Shown piece after piece: positions 11,237 through 21,304 of a stretch of DNA of 64,000 nt. The notes beneath the pieces were generated by a model, which worked only from the letters and a program-made list of their open reading frames with translations, did not search any database and was not told the origin of the DNA. Position 1 is the stretch's first letter; every line of letters begins with the position of its first letter. Origin of the DNA: Sthenelais limicola (lineage: Eukaryota > Annelida > Polychaeta > Phyllodocida > Sigalionidae); the NCBI GenBank assembly GCA_942159475.1, contig OW804096.1, positions 38,315,744 through 38,379,743 on the forward strand, given 5' to 3'. Made by a program: the position numbers and the translations under genes.

Positions 11237-12356
11237 AAGGGGGACCCACACATGGCTGATTCTAAGCCAATTTGACTCCCGATTTGGGTCTCCCGATGAA
11301 TCCTAGGATTTCATTTCAAATCGGGAGACTAATCGGCTCATTTTTGTCTCCCGATTGAGTTTTTGTCTCCCGATTTAGGTATATTTTGAAAAATCCTGGC
11401 CGATTAGAGATTCTGGCCGATTCTGATTTTTCATATTTGAAATCGGGGCTGGTTATTTGAAATCGGGCAGGTTTTTTTGTAATTGTGTATGTGTGGGTCT
11501 AGCCCAGATGCTTCAGGGGATCCCCCGATGGATCGGGAGGGCACTACTGCCACTAGGATGGATCAGGAGTGCCCTCCCGATGATCCATATAAGGGATCAT
11601 CGGGAGGGCACTGCCGATTTGTGTTAGGATTTTAAAATATTAGTAATTCTGACAGGCAGGCAACTTTGAAAGATTATAACTTCACTAATTGTTGGAGTAT
11701 CAAAACGATTTTTTCACTTTTATAATCCTCCATTCTCCATCTGTACAGGCCTTTTTTCGGTTTATTTTACAATTTTTTTTTTACAAATGTGATGTGTCAC
11801 AAGTCACCAAAGATGGATTTTGAGATATTTGACATATTGGAAAAGCAGTTCCTAATGATAGTAAACTTTAATATTTGTTTTAAAACGTTTTTTTTCCATA
11901 TGTGATGTGCCTCGCAAAAATGAGTCACAAATTGAGAATCGGCCCCCAAATCGGCCCAGAATTGTGTATGTGGGTCAGATTTTCAGAAAATGTACAATTC
12001 AACCTCGCCACTCTTCTCAAAAAACTCAAATTTCAGACAAAAAATAAAGTTCAAAATATAGTTCAATCTGACCAAAGAGATTGCTAGAATCGATGCAATG
12101 CGGAATATACTAGACTTTACTCAGTATTGACCAAATTGCAGTCAAATTTTGCAGAATTTACTAAATGTGTACAGCTGCCAATTGTACATTTTCTGGAAAT
12201 CTGACCCACGTGTGGGCCAAGGCAGGAATCGGGGATCAAATTGGGCATGTTTGGGTCTGAAAACAAGTCCCGATTTCACATTTTTAGTCATCAGGAGTGC
12301 TGAAATCGGCTCTGTTTTGAAATCGGCCCATGTCAATTCATGTGTGGGTCCCCCTT
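11237..12356. mobile_element. 1.1-kb element with 18-bp perfect TIRs
   Basis: AAGGGGGACCCACACATG (11237-11254) is repeated exactly as its reverse complement at 12339-12356. Internal sequence is rich in inverted TCCCGATTT and AAATCGGGA motifs and has GATCGGGAGGGCACT-type repeats near 11530-11610. No transposase frame exists. A family A MITE (11970-12208) and a family C-like fragment (about 11790-11940) are nested inside, so it was a landing site for later insertions. The block with CCCGATTTGGGTCTCCCG is shared with the fold-back at 37776-37974. Confidence 0.7.
11970..12208 (-). mobile_element. MITE family A copy nested in the 11237-12356 element
   Basis: GTGGGTCAGATTTTCAGAAA at the left and TTTCTGGAAATCTGACCCAC at the right. 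The reverse-orientation family core lies inside. Confidence 0.7.
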
Positions 12357-13269
12357 AAAAAAGGTTCGTGGCAATATTAAATGTTTTTCTGTCTCTAAAA
12401 TTAAATTTTATGAAGGGCCCTCTCTGCGTCCATTGGAATCTGCACCCTCATAATATAAACACAGGTGGCTTGACCCCTCTTCCGGTCAAAATTACCCATC
12501 CCCCTCTACTCTCGCCCCAGTCTACCAGTCAGCATGTCCCATTTCGAATCTTGGCTACAGGATGGGATGAGTGAAAGGGGGCGTTGCCCTGTTATGTCTA
12601 ACTTATAAGTAGATTTGCACAGTACTAGGTAGTTAAATATGATTAGCGATTTTCGAAATATGGCTTAATAAATAAAGAGGTGATAATTAATAATTGATAT
12701 GAATATAATGAAGTTATGCAATTTTATGCAATATTTCATAACAATGTTATATTAAATTAAATGGCAGCTTATTAAAGAGATAAACCACAGTTCAACTGGG
12801 AAAAAAACTGAAAATAACATTTTGTTTAAACTTTGCCTCATGAAAGAACAAGGTTATGTGAATTAAAAAAGCCAATAAAAACAATATGTCACCGGGTTAG
12901 TTTTCATTTCAGGGAGCCCTGAAATTTATGGTTGTTCACTATAGAAGTCTATGAGAAAAGGACATTTTTTTTTCGTTTTTTCAGTATAAAAAAATAATTG
13001 AAAATAACTTTTTCCTAAAAATCTCTATAGGCATAGCTAACATATTCCTTTACCCTCTCAAGCAATAAAAAAGGGGGGTCACCAACTTTTTAAAATAGTT
13101 ATTCAACTGAATCTGCATCCAGATGAGTTAAAAACAGGAATATTGAAGATTTTCAATGCTGAATAATATCTTTCAAAATATGTTGATACCCTGTTCTTTC
13201 ATGCTAGAATGGACCTCTGTTAGACATCATACCACGCTCTTGCAGCTGAATCAAGCATTCTCTTATTTG
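12357..13269. other. No gene recognised
   Basis: AT-rich, with several A/T homopolymer runs (for example near 12965). No gene supported. Confidence 0.45.
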
Positions 13270-13625
13270 TGATGAGCGATTTATTCCCAAGATTTGTTGG
13301 TTGGAAAGTTCTGATTTATGGAGGGTTTAGCGCCTTACATCATATAAATACATGTGTCAAATATCAAGACAGTTTATTAAATCCTTCCGTTCCCAAGATC
13401 ATCCTATGGAGCATATTTAATTACTTTACTGATAATTGCCAACCCAGGTATATAGCAAAAAACGTTTTTTCAAACATAAATATATCACACATAAAATATA
13501 GAAATACTTCGTAGATGTCCTACTGTTTAATTGGAATCGGCGTTATCTCATCTTTTCCAATATGATGGTATCTCAAAATCCATTTTTTGCGACTTGTGAC
13601 TCATATCCCTGCAACACATTACATT
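13270..13625 (+). mobile_element. MITE family C copy, partial
   Basis: Contains the internal block ending AAAATATAGAAATACTT, then GGAATCGGCGTTATCTCATC, CAAAATCCATTTTTTGCGAC and the terminal ACACATTACAT. It matches the right half and core of the full copies at 27754 and 41367; the left terminal block is not clear. Confidence 0.55.
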
Positions 13626-13633
13626 TCTATCCT

Positions 13634-13794
13634 CATTACTGGTGACGCCTGGCTTACGAGAGACAAGAGTAAGAGAGGGTTTGGGCTAATTAAAATTTGT
13701 ATTAGGTAAGATTTTAATTATTGTACATATAATGAGATATGACATGTTGATATACATTTTGTTTGTAAACAAGCATATACATGATATATAGGCC
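13634..13794 (-). repeat. Split direct repeat B2 (element 3' end)
   Basis: Matches B1 (14003-14171) from CATTACTGGTGACGCC through ATATATAGGCC. Differences are one substitution (G/T) and an 8-bp deletion relative to B1 in a TA-rich run. It forms the outer downstream end of the DIRS-order element. Confidence 0.85.
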
Positions 13795-13837
13795 CTAGCC
13801 GCGTTAGCCTTAAATAGATTTGGTGAGGGTGGGTGGG

Positions 13838-14002
13838 TGAAAAAGGAGAAGCTGTAGTAGGGTGAAGCGCTGGAGCAGAGTGAGGGGGAGAGACAGGGGT
13901 GAGTAGGTTAAGTAGTAGGACAGCTAGGAAGAGAGAGGGGGTGTTAGTCTCCGACACCAGGTGTCAGCAATGACGCGGTATCTCTTGTCCAGATACCTAT
14001 CC
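13838..14002 (-). repeat. Split direct repeat A2
   Basis: Identical over 165 bp to A1 at 18904-19068. It abuts B1 directly at the 14002/14003 junction (CTATCC|CATTACTGG), the arrangement needed for a circular intermediate resolved by the recombinase. Confidence 0.9.
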
Positions 14003-14171
14003 CATTACTGGTGACGCCTGGCTTACGAGAGACAAGAGTAAGAGAGGGTTTGGGCTAATTAAAATTTTTATTAGGTAAGATTTTAATTATTGTACATATA
14101 ATGAGATATGACATGTTGATATACATTTTGTTTGTAAACAAGCATATGTATATATACATGATATATAGGCC
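14003..14171 (-). repeat. Split direct repeat B1
   Basis: Internal copy of B2. It has 8 extra bases in the GTATATAT run and one substitution. It lies 3' of the recombinase ORF. Confidence 0.85.
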
Positions 14172-14371
14172 AAGAAACCAGAAGTTATGTGTTTAAGGAG
14201 TGGGAGGGAGGGTTTAGATTGAGAGAGTGGAGTTGAGAGAAGAAGGCTGTTTATAGGCGGCTGTAATTGAGAGTTGTTATTTTTTGAGTTTTTGCTAGTG
14301 AAGATTTCTAGGCAAATGTCGAGATTTTTGAGCTTGTTACTTTAAGCTTGTTATTTAGCGATTTTTAATTG

Positions 14372-15358
14372 TTATTTGGCTATGGCTTTTATGATCTTCC
14401 TGTTCGTTTTGGAGTATTTTGTCTTTACGTAGGCTCTGTAGGCCTGTGAAGACCACCCGCCATAATTTTGTACCTCAAGTTCTGTAGCCCCTGCATTGAA
14501 TGCGACAGTTGCTGCTGATTTTCTTAAGCTGTGTAAGCTGAGGTTTTTAGTGTTTATGTTATTGTCTTTTAGGTGCTTTTTCCATCTGCGGCTTACATAT
14601 GTGGCTGGGACCGGTCTTATTGTGGCCTGGAAGCATATAAATGGCTGGTCGGGTTGTGTAGTGGGGTCTTTTCTTAGCATTTCACTTATTGCCCTGACTA
14701 CGCACATTTGCTTGTCCGGGGACTTGGCGAGCTCGATGGTTCTTCGTTGATAAGTTGACTGCATGTTCTTTGCTGATTTTATGTTCACAGATATTCCGTT
14801 CAGATTAGGTTCGACGACCACATCTGATCTAGTGAGGTGTTTCAGGGGGTCAAAGGCTTTGATGGATCGTGGAGTCACCTCTGATTGCCTGAGCGCCCCT
14901 TGAAACATCAACAACACTGCCACTTTAATTATTAGATCATTGAACTCACTTCTGAGGAGGAGTATCATATTTCTGAGCACTTTCGGGTCCAGGGGCTCTT
15001 TTATTCTTGGTATGTAGGCCTTGTTTTTAGTCAGCCCATCTATGAGCCACTTTACCCTCTGATGCTCCCAGGGTGATGTATCAGAGTCACACTTTCTCAG
15101 GTAGGTTTTTATGTTTGCTAGATGGTTTGCGACAGATCTTGGCGATGGTAGATGCTCGGATAGGTATTGCAGGTATGCACATGCCTGTCCGACGGTGGCA
15201 CTGTGTGGGTCGAACTGTGCATAGCGTGCAAATGCGGAGTATGTGGCAACACTCGATTTTCGGTTGGCAGTCGTGCCCTTACTCCATGCACTTTCTTGAG
15301 TGGCCTCAGCTCGCCTTCCCAGAGCTTGTAGTCTTGTCCCTAAAATGGAGAATGTCAT
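14372..15358 (-). CDS. Tyrosine recombinase of DIRS-order element
   Basis: 328 codons from an ATG at 15358. The C-terminal half is a tyrosine recombinase fold: Arg157 in GALRQSEV (first catalytic Arg), His276 and Arg279 in LHSLRKSAA (the HxxR box), Trp302 in GGWSS (in place of the second His) and Tyr310 in YRAYVK as the likely nucleophile. The N-terminal part (about 20-110) resembles a SAM-like core-binding domain with SVANHLANIKTYLRK. It would integrate the circular cDNA in the nucleus. It overlaps the end of the RT ORF by 53 nt in another frame. The low-complexity tail KTNRKIIKAIAK is basic. No break is seen. Confidence 0.9.
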   Translation of the reverse strand: MTFSILGTRLQALGRRAEATQESAWSKGTTANRKSSVATYSAFARYAQFDPHSATVGQACAYLQYLSEHLPSPRSVANHLANIKTYLRKCDSDTSPWEHQRVKWLIDGLTKNKAYIPRIKEPLDPKVLRNMILLLRSEFNDLIIKVAVLLMFQGALRQSEVTPRSIKAFDPLKHLTRSDVVVEPNLNGISVNIKSAKNMQSTYQRRTIELAKSPDKQMCVVRAISEMLRKDPTTQPDQPFICFQATIRPVPATYVSRRWKKHLKDNNINTKNLSLHSLRKSAATVAFNAGATELEVQNYGGWSSQAYRAYVKTKYSKTNRKIIKAIAK

Positions 15359-17354
15359 TGCATGAGTTTACTGCTTCAATATTTGGGTCGATGACCTTTA
15401 GGCCGTAGTGATCGACCCACATCTTAGCTTTATTAAAGTCTTTAGCGCCCATGTGTGCTCTACTTAATGCGTCTGCCACCTCATTATTGGCACCGGCAAT
15501 GTGAGCGTATGAGATGGTGAGATCGAATAGTGCCTGTATCATCCAGGCAATTCGTGCTGCCTTGATGATGACCTTGTTTCTTCCTTTTCCTGTGCTTAGG
15601 ACAGATACACTTGCTTCGTTGTCGCACAGTACTCGTATGTGGGTGCCCCTGTCCTCGGGGCCCACAAAATTTTGCAGTGCTACTGCCACGTTTATTGCCT
15701 CTAGTTCCGAGATGTTCTCCGCCTCTTGATGGTGGGGGCAGACCTGTTTGGAGTATGCATACTCTCCATCAGTACCTCCGATCCCTGACAGGCAGGCATC
15801 CACCATATACACCTTGGAGAACGATGTGTTGGGTATGATCGATACGCCATTCCATTGATCACAGAACTGGCTAAACCACTTGAGGTCCTCCCTCATGGGG
15901 CTATTGATGTTCATGTGCTTGCCCTTGAACTCTCGCAGTCCATCTAGTAGCCTTGACACGAATAGTCGAGCGGGGGCCACGCATTTGCCTATGTGTATCA
16001 GGGTCCCCACGATTGACTGTAGTTCGGTTTTTGTTAGAGATCTGCGTTTGATGTATTTGTCCACCAGGGCCTTTGCCTCCTCAACTTTGTCCTGTGGTAT
16101 GCTTAGGGTCATGTCGTTGGTGTTAATCAGTATGCCCAGCCACCTCACGGATTTGGCTGGTGCCTTGAGTTTTTCTGGGGCCTCAGGTAGCCCTAGATCT
16201 TTTAGGAGGCCTCTGGCGAACTGGTAGGCATCTCGAGTCACTTCTAGGGTCTCACCAACGAGTATGAGGTCGTCGAGGTACATGTATGCACGGTATCCAT
16301 TTTCCCTGACTATCCTCACAATGGTGTTGGCTACCCTTTGCATGTGTGCGCTTGAGGCCCTACTGCCGAGGGGCATTGTCACGTCGCAGAACCACTGGTT
16401 TCCCCACTGCAAGCACAGCAAGCACCAGTCCAGTGGGTCTGATGTAAAGTTCTTATATGCTCTGGAGATGTCGATCGAGGCCAGGTGTATGTCCCCCGTC
16501 ATCGAGCTCAGCTCTGATACCAGGTCTCCTACCGTGGGGAGCGTATGGGGGCGTTCCTGGCCCCAGACCGAGTTCTTTACGATATAGCGATTTATTGAAT
16601 TTTCTTCGGGGAATGTCAAGTCTATTATAACCCTTCTGTCCTCCGACTCACGTTTAGCCCTTGACATTATTGGGGATGTGTGGCACCACTGTTTGAATGG
16701 AGGAGAATCAAATGGTCCTAACAGTCCCTTTAGTGCCACTTCTTTCTTTATAAAATGATCGATTTTGTCACTGAACTTTGTAGCGCTTGGGTGGTTCCTG
16801 ACCTTAGAATTATTAGACACTGGCCCGGAGTAGCCCATGGGAAAGCCATACCTTATGAATGATAGCAGTTCCCTGTCATCACTTGAATCAGATAGTCTGT
16901 CTTCCCATGCCTGTAGATGGAGTCTTGTTGGTAGCACTCGTTTTGCCCCAATCGCATTTGGTACACCATACGATTTAACTTCGTTGTAAATTTCGTCTAA
17001 GTTGCACCATTGCTGGTGTTGTACAGGGTCTGGCCATGTAATCCTTCGGTGTGCAGATAGGTGCTGCGGGGGTGTGTATACTGTGGACGGGTGTGCCTTG
17101 CCCTGGCACACTGCCTCCACTCGCTGGAAATAATCCCTGGTGAGTCCATAGGGTTTGTTGTCTGCCTGCCTTTCACTACATATATTTTTCGGTTGAGGGC
17201 TAAAGCATGTGGCATTTGGATTGAGTCTATGATTCACTTCCGAGCTGTTATGTTTCGAGTTTTTGTTTTGGTGTCCGCCATGATGGATCTCGGCTGAGGT
17301 CTCGCGTGTAGCGCGATCATGTGCGGTAATGTATTCGGCTTTGATCGGGGGCAC
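15306..17354 (-). CDS. Reverse transcriptase/RNase H of DIRS-order element
   Basis: The RT domain covers roughly residues 220-415: Asp295 in LASIDISRAYKNF, then YLDD at 359-362. RNase H lies at about 515-632 with Asp519 (VYMVDACLSG), Glu550/552, Asp578 (VLCDNEAS) and Asp628 (NNEVADALSR). The listed start at 17354 is a GTG; the frame is open further upstream across the gag stop and lies in -1 relative to gag. Translation is therefore probably by ribosomal frameshift at 17420-17426 rather than independent initiation. There is no protease, as usual in this order. The 3' end overlaps the recombinase ORF. Confidence 0.92.
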   Translation of the reverse strand: MPPIKAEYITAHDRATRETSAEIHHGGHQNKNSKHNSSEVNHRLNPNATCFSPQPKNICSERQADNKPYGLTRDYFQRVEAVCQGKAHPSTVYTPPQHLSAHRRITWPDPVQHQQWCNLDEIYNEVKSYGVPNAIGAKRVLPTRLHLQAWEDRLSDSSDDRELLSFIRYGFPMGYSGPVSNNSKVRNHPSATKFSDKIDHFIKKEVALKGLLGPFDSPPFKQWCHTSPIMSRAKRESEDRRVIIDLTFPEENSINRYIVKNSVWGQERPHTLPTVGDLVSELSSMTGDIHLASIDISRAYKNFTSDPLDWCLLCLQWGNQWFCDVTMPLGSRASSAHMQRVANTIVRIVRENGYRAYMYLDDLILVGETLEVTRDAYQFARGLLKDLGLPEAPEKLKAPAKSVRWLGILINTNDMTLSIPQDKVEEAKALVDKYIKRRSLTKTELQSIVGTLIHIGKCVAPARLFVSRLLDGLREFKGKHMNINSPMREDLKWFSQFCDQWNGVSIIPNTSFSKVYMVDACLSGIGGTDGEYAYSKQVCPHHQEAENISELEAINVAVALQNFVGPEDRGTHIRVLCDNEASVSVLSTGKGRNKVIIKAARIAWMIQALFDLTISYAHIAGANNEVADALSRAHMGAKDFNKAKMWVDHYGLKVIDPNIEAVNSCNDILHFRDKTTSSGKAS

Positions 17355-17391
17355 TAGGTCGGTGTGGCCTAGTTTCTTCGGCCCGATGGGT

Positions 17392-17426
17392 AGCAGCGCA
17401 CCAGGTGCGCCGCCTACTGGTTTTTT
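17392..17426 (-). promoter_or_regulatory. Predicted -1 ribosomal frameshift signal (gag to RT)
   Basis: The gag frame ends TCA AAA AAC CAG TAG. The heptamer A AAA AAC (17426-17420) is a canonical -1 slippery site in the correct phase. Five nucleotides later a 9-bp stem GGCGGCGCA / TGCGCTGCT (two G.U pairs) closes a CCTGG loop (17414-17392). The RT frame is -1 to gag and stays open through the site. Spacing and phase match established eukaryotic retroelement frameshift signals; function is inferred. Confidence 0.7.
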
Positions 17427-18742
17427 GAGACACTACTGGCGGAGTTATCCGTAGGGCTTCCCGCCTTGCTCCTGGTGTAGTTGCTGCCATTATATGAGCT
17501 GTTGTTCCCTCCTCGCGCTCCAGGCTTAAAGGCACCTTCGGCTTGCTGGGATGCATGCCTTATTCTTCGTTCACATTCACGCACACTGTGTGGTATTTTC
17601 CTACCAATGGAGTCGCAGTATGTACATATGTGTAGGCAGGAAATGGCTCCCTCCTTGTGATCCCCACTGTGCCTACATCCTTTGTTGGTGTTGTAGGGCC
17701 TGCAGACGGTTTCAATTTGGGCTTTATTTCCATTGTCCTTCTTAGGTAGAGCCGATGAGGATTGGTGGTATTTGGCGTCGTTTGCATTTGCACTGCTTCT
17801 GGATATGCCTCCTCCTGTGAGGCAGATCCTTACTCTCTCATCTTGAATCGATGCTTTATCAGACCATGTGAACCTGCCATTCTCAATTGAATCAAACACA
17901 AACTGAGACCAGCGTCTCACATCATTCCAGGGGCGTTCCATGATATCCCTTGTAACCTGCCTTAAGTGCAGCATAATATCCTCATATTGCTCATCTTTAT
18001 ATGCATCTGGGTCGTTGAGAAGGGTTAGGAAACCATCGATATATTCCACAGAAGTTAATGTAGATCGGGCATCTAGCCTTTGCTTGACGGTTTGGTTACC
18101 ATCACGCTGCACATACATATAAGGTTTCGACATAATATTAGCACGGTGAATATTACCAATAATGTTAACCCTACCATGTAAGCCATCTGCAAATCGCTCC
18201 TGGTCTATCTGCTTCTCAATGAAATCGTCTGTGATCATTTGGCGTCTTAGGATTCTTGGTCCGGGGAATGACTGTCTAGTATTCCTGTGAATCCAGTCCT
18301 CCACTTTTAATTTTCTCTCCTGATATTCGTCGTCGTTTTCTTTCTTCTTTTCTTGGTCGTTAGATTCGGCCTTCCTCTTCCTGGATGGGGAGGATTTCTT
18401 GGTCCGGTGGGAGCGGCCGCTGGACTCTGACCTCCTGCTCCTTGACCGGGAGGAGCGGCTTTCTTTGTCTGACTCGTTATGGCGGGACTTTGTTTCCGAG
18501 TCCTTGTCTCCCTTTAGTTCCTTTCTTATCATGTCCAGTGTGGAAAGTATTGTGGCCACCTGAGACTTAACTTCTTTTATCTCACCCCCTACTCCTGTTA
18601 GCTCCTTCTGTAGGGACATGCAATTTGGTGCCTTGGGTTTGTCCGTTTTCTTCCCAGTCTTTTTCTTGTCTCCTTTCGGCTCCTCGTGTCCGCCCTCAGC
18701 GTGTCCACCATCAGCGTCCCTTTGTTCGTTGTTATCGGCCAT
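17414..18742 (-). CDS. Gag-like protein of DIRS-order element
   Basis: 442 codons from ATG at 18742. Order: acidic/Lys-rich N-terminus; short coiled-coil-like segment (about 43-78, LQKELTGVGGEIKEV); Ser/Arg-rich stretch (about 95-125, RSRRSESSGRSHR); a conserved-looking globular part (about 140-310); then a Cys/His region, C347-x8-C356, C369-x-H-x-C373-x2-C376-x8-H385-x4-C390, similar to the zinc-binding gag C-termini of metazoan DIRS/Ngaro elements. Role: nucleocapsid-like RNA packaging. The stop TAG at 17414 lies directly after the slippery heptamer. The SR-rich segment may serve nuclear localisation (inference). Confidence 0.82.
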   Translation of the reverse strand: MADNNEQRDADGGHAEGGHEEPKGDKKKTGKKTDKPKAPNCMSLQKELTGVGGEIKEVKSQVATILSTLDMIRKELKGDKDSETKSRHNESDKESRSSRSRSRRSESSGRSHRTKKSSPSRKRKAESNDQEKKKENDDEYQERKLKVEDWIHRNTRQSFPGPRILRRQMITDDFIEKQIDQERFADGLHGRVNIIGNIHRANIMSKPYMYVQRDGNQTVKQRLDARSTLTSVEYIDGFLTLLNDPDAYKDEQYEDIMLHLRQVTRDIMERPWNDVRRWSQFVFDSIENGRFTWSDKASIQDERVRICLTGGGISRSSANANDAKYHQSSSALPKKDNGNKAQIETVCRPYNTNKGCRHSGDHKEGAISCLHICTYCDSIGRKIPHSVRECERRIRHASQQAEGAFKPGARGGNNSSYNGSNYTRSKAGSPTDNSASSVSKNQ

Positions 18743-18903
18743 ACTTTATGAGCAGATTCAACTGAGTTCCTTTCAGTCGAATACCTAGGTATATATTTCC
18801 TGAGGTGTGTCGTGAGTATTCCAGTCTCTATTTTGATGTTAGAGGCATGGATGGGCCAAAACTATGTGTGATTAGATGAGATTTAGATGGCGGTCTTGGA
18901 GGC
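18743..18903 (-). promoter_or_regulatory. 5' leader of DIRS-order element
   Basis: About 160 bp between repeat A1 and the gag ATG. No TATA box is evident. The promoter is expected within A1/leader by analogy with the order; this is inference only. Confidence 0.3.
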
Positions 18904-19068
18904 TGAAAAAGGAGAAGCTGTAGTAGGGTGAAGCGCTGGAGCAGAGTGAGGGGGAGAGACAGGGGTGAGTAGGTTAAGTAGTAGGACAGCTAGGAAGAGA
19001 GAGGGGGTGTTAGTCTCCGACACCAGGTGTCAGCAATGACGCGGTATCTCTTGTCCAGATACCTATCC
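18904..19068 (-). repeat. Split direct repeat A1 (element 5' end)
   Basis: 165 bp identical to A2. The outer edge is at CTATCC|AATTG. Contains the palindromic ACACCAGGTGT. Confidence 0.9.
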
Positions 19069-21044
19069 AATTGTACTCATCTATAATGTCCTAGCCAAAC
19101 CATCAACCCCTATACCTTGCTACGGTGTGAATAGGGTCGAAGAGCAGCCCATGCAAAATAAGTACAAAACACTGAGACGACATCTGCACAGAGTTGAGCA
19201 GGCAAACTTTACATGTAGTATCTCATATGATTAATTTGATGCACTGGCACATTATCTAATTGCGGGGGACAATAGGTATTTTGTAATCCTAGGTTTTGTA
19301 ACAAGTCCCGTTGACAATGAGTGTTGTTTATATTCTGCTATGTGCGAATCATGCCTGCTATGACGCATCACCCAATCAAATTTCAGGTCATGACGCGTTG
19401 TCTGTCACCAAGCAACGTCCAAGTGTCCACTCATTCACGCCTGAATGGAGCGTACTGAACCTTTGCCCATAAATGCCCAAAATAAACGGGAAACTGTATT
19501 ATAGTTTTCTCTTATTCTAAACATGGTGAATGTGAGCCATAACTTGCTATATACTAAGTAGAAATGGTGTTTTAAAACACTTCATAGCTTGCCAGCCTCC
19601 GCTGCCACATACGGTAAACCTACTTGCATGCATGGTTATGCATTACGTGCTATCAGCGCCGCGCTTATTGTCTATTTCACCAGTGACTATACTCTGTTTC
19701 AATAGTTGTCCTGAGTTGATTTTACCGCCAGTCAGTCAGATTGTTTAATATAAGTATAGTGCAATATGTATTTTAACTATGCTCCAACTTTGACATAGAC
19801 ATAAGTACATTTACTAGTGATATTTGGAACATTTAATGCACTTAGTGGCGATTTCGGAAATTATTGCATAGGGCACGCTACAGCCCAGTCACTTGAATGG
19901 GTTGTAAGGACAGCTACTAATATCCTGAATCTGTGTAATGTCAGAACATGGCCGACAATCTTAAAAGTACGTTTTTACGGTATATGGTGTCTTAACTTGT
20001 AGAAAATGTAATGGCGGTTGCTTCCGGCTTCCTGGAGGTGGTGGGAGGGGGGGGGGGACGGGAACCGGAACCGGAACCATGCCCGTCTACGTTCCCTCAG
20101 ACTATGTAGAAGCTTTTTACGCCTGCACTCCCAAAGAGTTCCACTCTCAGAACAAGATTTCACCCTAAGCTCTATGGAGCTGGTTAAGCGGGATAGAATT
20201 ACACTGTCAACCGTCATTCCTGGGTCTTGGAACATAGATCTATAGATAGTAGCCTTAAGTTAAGGACTAAAACTCTTCACAAGACTTGTTCCTAAATGTT
20301 GTATAGATCAGGTAGGTGTGTTGGACTTTTTGCTAACTCAGAAAATGTATTTTTTAGGTAACTAAATTCCCCTTTTTCGACATCGTTTCTTTTCATTAAA
20401 TCTGTAGCATAAAACCTCAAATAGATGTGTAGAGAATTTTGGGGAAAAGTCAGTAGACAATTTCTTTTTATGAAATTATAATAAAACTTGAAAAGACTCC
20501 CGTACTAAAGTATTGTTATTGGTGACATATACATTCTTCCCATTTCTTTCTCATATAGAAAGGGAATAATCCCTGAAAGTTTTGTAAAAAATATCAGTGG
20601 ATACTCTTTTACACTGTTATATAGACCTAATGGGCTATTGTAGATGAATATGAGAGAGTAAGCAAGAATGACCCTCACACGATGGTAGTATCTGAATGAG
20701 TCTTTAATGGAACATAAGGCTTGGGCGCTTCTGGTACTGGTACATACGTATTAATGAGTGTGGGTAAACCTACACTACAATGGGAGCTATGGGAAGGCTA
20801 TAATTATGTCTATATAACAACACCCGCATATATATGCCAAGTCATACGACCTTAAAGAGTTTAGAACATTCCTGAGAAGTATGTTAGTGAACTAGAGTGA
20901 AGAAAAAACCATGAGTCACCTCCTTCCTCCTGGGGGATGATAAGGAAAATGTAATAACAATATATATATAATAATAACAAACACAAGTAAGCATGTAAGC
21001 CTTACCCCAAACATTAATGACCATACTGATATACGTGCTTCTCG
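19069..21044. other. No gene recognised
   Basis: About 2 kb without a supported gene. It holds a G-run with a (GGAACC)n triplet near 20045-20085 and a small (TA)n/ATA run near 20965. Frames on both strands at 19975-20245 have no domain. Confidence 0.4.
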
Positions 21045-21304
21045 GTATCTGCGGTAAGGTCTGCGGTAAGGTCTGCGGTAAGGTCTGCGGTAAGGTCTGC
21101 GGTAAGCTCTGCGGTAAGGTCTGCGGTAAGCTCTGCGGTAAGCCTTGCGATGGTGCTGTGATGGTGAGAAGTGGTGAGGTCCTGCCTACATGGCCAGTGA
21201 ACCATGTAGGCAGGACCTCGTCATTCCTCTACACCAACAGAAACAGCACAAACCATCGCAAGCTTATCGCAAAGCTTACCGCAGCCAGTGGAGACCACCC
21301 TTAA
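21045..21304. mobile_element. MITE family B, copy 4, with expanded 12-bp repeat
   Basis: The right terminus (AGCCAGTGGAGACCACCCTT) and the central ATGTAGGCAGGACCTCG palindrome are intact. On the left the usual terminus is replaced by about eight tandem 12-mers (GGTCTGCGGTAA, with some CTCTGCGGTAA variants). Other copies have one or two units. The array stays open in frame as CGKVCGKV but is not a gene. Confidence 0.75.

Larger units (their letters stand above)
13634..19068 (-). mobile_element. DIRS-order tyrosine-recombinase retrotransposon (PAT/Ngaro-like)
   Basis: A 5.4-kb element read on the minus strand: repeat A1 (19068-18904), gag, RT/RNase H, tyrosine recombinase, repeat B1 (14171-14003), repeat A2 (14002-13838), a 43-bp spacer, repeat B2 (13794-13634). 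This A1...B1-A2-B2 layout is the split-direct-repeat architecture known for PAT and Ngaro elements; DIRS1 itself has inverted terminal repeats. There is no LTR, no DDE integrase and no protease, as expected for the order. A1 and A2 are identical over 165 bp, and all three frames are open with catalytic residues in place. The copy therefore looks young and possibly competent. I see no target-site duplication, as expected for recombinase-mediated insertion. Confidence 0.9.

Noticed and set aside
21017..21304. CGKVCGKV-repeat ORF resembling a Cys-rich secreted peptide
   Set aside because: The repeat is the 12-bp unit of a MITE; the same units in other copies are in non-coding context.
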